64,000 nucleotides of DNA from Teredinibacter turnerae (GTDB lineage Bacteria; Pseudomonadota; Gammaproteobacteria; Pseudomonadales; Cellvibrionaceae), in the NCBI RefSeq assembly GCF_037935975.1, contig NZ_CP149817.1, forward strand, positions 4,278,001 through 4,342,000, read 5' to 3'. Of the stretch, positions 59,765 to 64,000 are shown piece by piece. Position 1 is the first letter of the stretch; the number at the start of each line of letters is the position of its first letter. A program made the position numbers and the translations under genes. The notes below the pieces were generated by a model. That model had not been told where the DNA came from, did no database searches, and saw nothing but the letters and a program-made list of their open reading frames with translations.

Positions 59765-60138
59765 AGTTTTCTCTCCAGAGATTTTGAATTTGTGAGGATG
59801 CCCATTGCTATCTGTTTTTTCGCCGCCCAGTCGTTCGGCTGGGGCAAGTAGCTGTCGATAGCCCGCGCTAATGATACACAGGCTAAAGCAAAATTTTTAT
59901 TAATTCTGCAAATGAAGAAGATTAATTCCCTCCCTGAATAAGCGTTTTTTAGCACAAGCTGCACACGCTAAAATCAATTTGTTTATTGATGCACCACAAA
60001 TTATTGATAAAAATGTAATTGACAATCATTCCTATTCACACTAACCTACAGTCAATAGTTATTCTCATTTAGCGCCATAGCTAAATGCGTTCAATCGTAT
60101 TACTCAATCAGAGACCTATTAAAGAGAGCTTCGAAACC
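59765..60138. other. 374-bp divergent region (peroxiredoxin / bfd)
   Basis: Holds the bfd promoter and Fur-like site at the right. At the left is a small hairpin (CAGTCG...CGGCTG, 59828-59841) in the peroxiredoxin leader. No clear peroxiredoxin promoter or OxyR site was recognised, and no small gene is supported. Confidence 0.5.
60015..60047 (+). promoter_or_regulatory. bfd promoter overlapped by a Fur-like box
   Basis: TTGACA (60019-60024), 17 bp, TAACCT (60042-60047). Overlapping the -35, the sequence at about 60015-60033 matches 12 of 19 positions of the Fur consensus, including AATCATT. A second AT-rich half-site-like stretch lies near 60056-60070. Confidence 0.6.
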
Positions 60139-60348
60139 ATGTACGTTTGCTTGTGTAAAGGTGTTACCGACAGCGCCATCCGCGATGCAGTCGACGCGGG
60201 TGCCGAGAGTCTGCGCCAAGTCCGCGACCAACTGGGTGTTGCCAGCCAGTGCGGTAAATGCGCATGTGTCGCCCGGGAAGTTATCAACGAACATATGGAA
60301 AGCGCTCGATCAGACACCGCTGGCGCAATATTCTACGACGTCGCTTAA
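60139..60348 (+). CDS. bfd: Bacterioferritin-associated ferredoxin
   Basis: 69 aa from the ATG at 60139. The [2Fe-2S] ligands are Cys4, Cys6 (VCLCKGV) and the pair in SQCGKCACV (Cys38 and Cys41 by the family pattern). Bfd reduces the haem of bacterioferritin to release stored iron. It lies 133 bp upstream of bfr behind a Fur-like site, consistent with induction under iron limitation. Confidence 0.94.
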   Translation: MYVCLCKGVTDSAIRDAVDAGAESLRQVRDQLGVASQCGKCACVAREVINEHMESARSDTAGAIFYDVA

Positions 60349-60481
60349 GGCTCAATCGCAACGATAATAGTTATCGCCTTCATTCTTAAAATTCTGTTTT
60401 AAATCAATAGCTTGAATTGACAAATAGGCGCCATGCTTCCAAACTGGGAGGGTTTTGCACAGCCCCCACAGGAGAGGATTT

Positions 60482-60952
60482 ATGAAAGGCGACGCGAAAG
60501 TCATCGAGTATCTGAACAAGGTGTTAGGAAACGAGCTTGTAGCTATCAATCAATACTTTTTGCATTCGCGAATGTATAAAGATTGGGGGCTCAAGGAACT
60601 TGCAGATCACGAATACAAAGAGTCCATCGATGAGATGAAGCACGCAGATATGCTCATCGAACGTATCCTCTTCCTTGAGGGGCTGCCTAATCTTCAGAGT
60701 CTCGGTAAGCTGTTGATTGGTGAGACTACACCCGAAATGCTGGAGTGCGACCTGAAACTCGAGTTGCTCGCTATTCCGGATTTACGCGAAAGCATCGCTT
60801 ACTGTGAGTCAGTAAAAGACTATGTATCCCGTGACCTGTTTAATCACATCCTGGAGAGTGAGGAAGAACACGTCGATTGGCTGGAAACTCAACTCGGCTT
60901 AATCGATAAAGTCGGCCTGGAAAACTACCAGCAATCGATGATTTCGGAGTAA
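60482..60952 (+). CDS. bfr: Bacterioferritin
   Basis: 156 aa. Ferroxidase ligands are conserved (Glu18 in NELVAINQY, Glu51 and His54 in DEMKHAD, Glu94, Glu127 and His130 in ESEEEHVDW). The haem ligand Met52 lies in DEMKHAD. It forms a 24-mer that stores iron as ferric mineral. AGGAG precedes the ATG. It works with the adjacent Bfd. Confidence 0.96.
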   Translation: MKGDAKVIEYLNKVLGNELVAINQYFLHSRMYKDWGLKELADHEYKESIDEMKHADMLIERILFLEGLPNLQSLGKLLIGETTPEMLECDLKLELLAIPDLRESIAYCESVKDYVSRDLFNHILESEEEHVDWLETQLGLIDKVGLENYQQSMISE

Positions 60953-61007
60953 GCCCTCCCTCCCAGCACTCTGCAACCGGAAAGATCGCTAGGTCTGTTG
61001 ACACAAG

Positions 61008-63197
61008 CTAAGGCGATTTTTCCGCAACAATTTCCTCCACAGCTAACTTAAGCGATTGCAAACGGTTATTCTCGGGCATCGCAACAAGCGCCGTTTGCAC
61101 GCGCTCCCGCGCCGCAAAAAACTGCTCATCGCCAACCTGTCGCCAAACCGCTCGCGCAAATTCATCAACCATGGCTTCGCGGCCCTCTTTAGCGCGTTGA
61201 TTTTTAGGCTCGCGCCGCAGAATACGTTGGTAGTAATAGTCTGCGTTGTCGTTTTCAGGCTGGAAAAACTCTCCTTGGCGCACACGTAACTCTGCCATAC
61301 GGAAATAGTCATCTATCTCCCGCACATAGGCCACTTGCCGTTCTATCCGCCTTTGTAACGTTCTAGCGCCACTATGCCCCTCAATCACATCGAGGGCATT
61401 CTTGGTTTTTGCCAGAGCACTTTGAAGCTGGCCTTGCCTGAACAGCGCTTCCGCCTCATTCACCAACACTACAGCAATGGCTTGCAACCCGTTTTTCGCT
61501 ACCTGGTTGGTTGAGTCAAGCCGCAACACGGCTTTATAGCTCGCCGCAGCGTTTTTACCCGACGGCCGCACCAGCTGGCCTGCGTCCTGATACGCTTGCG
61601 CCTGTGCCAGGCGCGTGCTGATCTGCTGCCGCTGCGCAAGTGTTTTTCGCGTACTGTCGAGCCCCGCAAGCGGGTACCCAGCGAAAACGTGCTCGATCTG
61701 GTCGAGTTTTTTTCTTGCAGCAGAATACTTACCCGCCAACAGCAAGCGCTCAACGTCCGCGAGTACCTCCTTGCCCAAAGCAGCGAGGTTCGCCTCAGCG
61801 TAAGCGTCCGCCGGGGAGAGCTCAAGTAAATCGAGATTTGCTTCCACCACGGCTTCGAAATAGCTTGCATCCGCGCGGTACATTCGCTCCAGCGTACCTG
61901 TTTTTTCCCGTGCGAGCTCAAGCGGGGTTGGCGTGGGAGAAGGTGACGGCATGGTATTGCGCGAAGTCTCGACGGTGGTAGCACGCACCTCTTGACGCTC
62001 AATCGTCCCTTCCGCCAGGGGTTCGGACTCGACCACGGCAGGAATCTCTCCCTGATCGCCGGTCACGCCAGAAGCATTTCGATCAGCGATAACGGCAGGA
62101 CCAGCCTCTCGTACAGATTGCGTGCTGAGTGCCGCAAATTTAGCACCTAGAATATCAAGCCAAGGCTCTATAACTTCTGGCCGCTGTTGGTAAAACAGCC
62201 AGCCGGCGAGGCTTGCGGTCAGTACCAGCCCTATCAACCAGGGCAGAACACCACCGGAGGATACGCTTCCAGAATCACGATCATCATAGACAACACTGAT
62301 TGCATCGATGCTGTCGATAGTCGCTGACTGAACGGTCGGCAAGTCACGGTTGTCATCTTCGAGCCCGTCAGCATGCGCAAACGCGACACTTTGATCCACG
62401 AGAGCAACGTCGATCCTTTGCAGATCGTCGATCAAGTCTCCAGCGGACTGATAGCGATCACTGGCGGCTTTCGCCAGTAATGTATCCACAATGGGTTGCA
62501 AGGCCCCCATGCCCGGTGGCAGCAAGGGTATAGGCTCAGTGATATGTTTGATGCCTATCGCTACCGCAGATTCCGCGTCGAATGGCACCCGGCCAGACAA
62601 CAGAAGAAAAAAAACCACCCCCAGACTGTACAAGTCAGACCGGAAGTCCACCGGCTTGCCCTTTGCCTGCTCAGGCGACATATAGTGGGGCGTGCCGATG
62701 GCCACACCCGTTTGGGTAACGCTTTTATCGACCGTAGCCGCCCGTGCGATACCAAAATCCATCAGTACCGCACGACCGTCAGAACGGTGAAACATGATAT
62801 TTTCGGGTTTGATGTCGCGGTGAACGTAGCCCTTACTGGCGGCATAATCCAGCGCTTTGGCGATATCCAGGATGGTGGTGATTTTCTGTTGCAGGGTTAA
62901 ATTGTGTCGAACCTGCTTGAGGTCGCCGCCATCAATGTACTCCATGGCGAGAAAATAATAACCGTCATGCACGCCCACATTGTGCACCGTCACAATATTC
63001 GGATGAACCAGCTGACTGACAATTTTGGCTTCACGGAAAAAGCGCTGGCCGAACGACTCATCCTCCGCAAGCGAGCGCGACATGATCTTTAACGCCACTT
63101 CGCGCTCGAAGATTTCCTGCTGGGCAAGATACACTGTCGCCATCCCGCCCTTGCCGAGGGGACGGAGTATCTTGTAGCCGGGGATAGTCACAGCCAT
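61008..63197 (-). CDS. Hanks-type Ser/Thr protein kinase with membrane helix and repeat-rich C-terminus
   Basis: 729 aa from the ATG at 63197; upstream frame is not kinase-like. The kinase domain (about 8-262) has GKGGMATVYLA, the Lys in VALKIM (Lys37), HRDIKPEN (Asp128), DFGIARA (Asp147) and GTPHYMSPEQ, so it should be active. A membrane helix lies at 317-336. The C-terminal 390 residues are helical with TPR-like repeats (AEALFRQGQLQSALAKTKNAL) and may sense a periplasmic signal. No phosphatase or FHA partner is visible in the window. It is convergent with bfr. Confidence 0.92.
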   Translation of the reverse strand: MAVTIPGYKILRPLGKGGMATVYLAQQEIFEREVALKIMSRSLAEDESFGQRFFREAKIVSQLVHPNIVTVHNVGVHDGYYFLAMEYIDGGDLKQVRHNLTLQQKITTILDIAKALDYAASKGYVHRDIKPENIMFHRSDGRAVLMDFGIARAATVDKSVTQTGVAIGTPHYMSPEQAKGKPVDFRSDLYSLGVVFFLLLSGRVPFDAESAVAIGIKHITEPIPLLPPGMGALQPIVDTLLAKAASDRYQSAGDLIDDLQRIDVALVDQSVAFAHADGLEDDNRDLPTVQSATIDSIDAISVVYDDRDSGSVSSGGVLPWLIGLVLTASLAGWLFYQQRPEVIEPWLDILGAKFAALSTQSVREAGPAVIADRNASGVTGDQGEIPAVVESEPLAEGTIERQEVRATTVETSRNTMPSPSPTPTPLELAREKTGTLERMYRADASYFEAVVEANLDLLELSPADAYAEANLAALGKEVLADVERLLLAGKYSAARKKLDQIEHVFAGYPLAGLDSTRKTLAQRQQISTRLAQAQAYQDAGQLVRPSGKNAAASYKAVLRLDSTNQVAKNGLQAIAVVLVNEAEALFRQGQLQSALAKTKNALDVIEGHSGARTLQRRIERQVAYVREIDDYFRMAELRVRQGEFFQPENDNADYYYQRILRREPKNQRAKEGREAMVDEFARAVWRQVGDEQFFAARERVQTALVAMPENNRLQSLKLAVEEIVAEKSP

Positions 63198-63313
63198 GTT
63201 ATAAGCCCTGTTGTACTGGCGGCGATTAACGATTATTCCCCAATAATAGAGCCATCGCTTCGGTTTGAATACCGAAGCTATATCAATTTCAGACCAAGTA
63301 TGAAAAGCTGCGA

Positions 63314-64000
63314 CTATCGGGCTTTTGGCCGCCCGCGTACCCAGAGCCAGGTGCCGGAAAGCGCCAACAGCAAAAACCCCACGGCGAAGAAATCGAGCAG
63401 AAACGGGCCTGCTGAACCGAAGAACCGGCCAGCGTGTAGGTCGAGAACAAGACGCTCCCAAGAGATGCCGCTTTCAAAGTGGTCCAGCAGCACAGCCGAT
63501 TCCGCAGCGCCCAGTTCCACGGGCTTTGACCATAAATCCGCCTCGCGCGGCTCGATAGGTAACCAGCCGTTCAGCTCGGAGTCAGCGAGGTAAAATTGTC
63601 CAGTGGACTCAAAGACCACCTGCTGGCCCAACAAGCCAAGCCGGTTGATAGGAACGGGAACACCATAGGCTGCAGTCATCAATTCTATCAACTGCCAGTC
63701 GCCGGTAAACAGCGCCAATGAACGCTCGCAAGCGATCAGGTTGATGTCGGTAAGATGCACGCCCCCGACCAATGGGCCGTCACAGCGGCCTATCTCCCGA
63801 CCATCAACAAATAACCGTTCGCCAAGCTGAGCGACGGGCGCAGCGTTCGTATCGAAGGCAACCGGGGACGGCGGGGAGATGTGATAAGCGCCAAGAATCC
63901 AGGGCGATGAAATTTCCTGCTGAGGCAGGCCAAGTTGATCGCTGTGGTTTAGCAAAAGTCCTGTGGAGGCCAATAGCACCACCACCAGCGCACAGACTAT
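63314..64000 (-). CDS. PepSY-associated membrane protein, 5' end beyond the window
   Basis: At least 228 codons, open to the window edge, so the start is missing. The beginning reads VVVLLASTGLLLNHSDQLGL, a membrane helix of the PepSY-associated TM type. After a periplasmic domain (about 20-190) comes a second helix (FFAVGFLLLALSGTWLWVRG) and a short basic end. Such proteins are often linked to iron or siderophore reduction, but nothing here proves that. It precedes the kinase on the same strand by 116 bp. Confidence 0.8.
   Translation of the reverse strand: MVCALVVVLLASTGLLLNHSDQLGLPQQEISSPWILGAYHISPPSPVAFDTNAAPVAQLGERLFVDGREIGRCDGPLVGGVHLTDINLIACERSLALFTGDWQLIELMTAAYGVPVPINRLGLLGQQVVFESTGQFYLADSELNGWLPIEPREADLWSKPVELGAAESAVLLDHFESGISWERLVLDLHAGRFFGSAGPFLLDFFAVGFLLLALSGTWLWVRGRPKAR

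Noticed and set aside
59765..59964. 70-aa frame overlapping the peroxiredoxin start
   Set aside because: Runs out of frame into the peroxiredoxin gene and lacks coding character.

Overview
The window looks like chromosomal DNA of a plant-polysaccharide-degrading marine gammaproteobacterium, most likely in the Cellvibrionaceae (Saccharophagus/Teredinibacter-like). The order secE-nusG-rplKAJL-rpoBC-rpsLG-fusA-tuf is gammaproteobacterial. The GH94 phosphorylase at 52175-54538 closely resembles, from memory, the cellobionic acid phosphorylase of Saccharophagus degradans. No database search was possible, so the genus is inference.

Most genes lie on the minus strand, so the natural reading direction is right to left. 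63314-64000 and 61008-63197: a truncated PepSY-type membrane protein and a Hanks-type Ser/Thr kinase. 60139-60952: bfd-bfr iron storage behind a Fur-like site. 59162-59764: a 2-Cys peroxiredoxin. 52175-59082: a cellobionate locus made of a LacI regulator, a GPH symporter, cellobionate phosphorylase, gluconokinase and a CE2 esterase. 46636-52076: a tight five-gene operon with two GT-C-like membrane proteins (one Alg10-like, one DUF2298), a GtrB-like glycosyltransferase, a GtrA-like flippase and hemG. 43194-46664: an HU-like protein with a histone-H1-like tail, a HIT protein, proS and a lytic transglycosylase. 36213-42822: fmdB-aspS-yebC and alr-birA-coaX-SPOR. 35338-36139: five tRNA genes (Thr-Tyr-Gly-Thr-Trp) leading into secE. 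18549-35294: the transcription and translation superoperon.

After tuf the expected next gene is rpsJ, the first gene of the S10 operon. Its 5' part is present, but only at 1-189. About 18.3 kb lies between the two: a TRAP transporter, KDG kinase, a GntR regulator, eda, a second KDG kinase, uxaC, uxuB, the three-subunit pnt transhydrogenase, a small membrane protein, an ExeM/NucH nuclease and an OmpA/DUF4398 lipoprotein-free outer-membrane-type protein. tuf has its own terminator and rpsJ its own near-consensus promoter, so the two ribosomal operons are transcriptionally separate here.

Two oxidised-sugar catabolic modules are present. One takes hexuronates through fructuronate and 2-keto-3-deoxygluconate to pyruvate and glyceraldehyde-3-phosphate (mannonate dehydratase is not in the window). 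The other takes cellobionate to glucose-1-phosphate and gluconate, then 6-phosphogluconate, which can enter the Entner-Doudoroff route ending at Eda. The best candidate for something not well described is the lipid-linked glycosylation operon at 46636-52076. Regulatory signals seen by eye include a 14-bp element shared by the kdgK and dctP leaders, two LacI-type operators 162 bp apart, and an intrinsic terminator placed directly in front of the phosphorylase gene.
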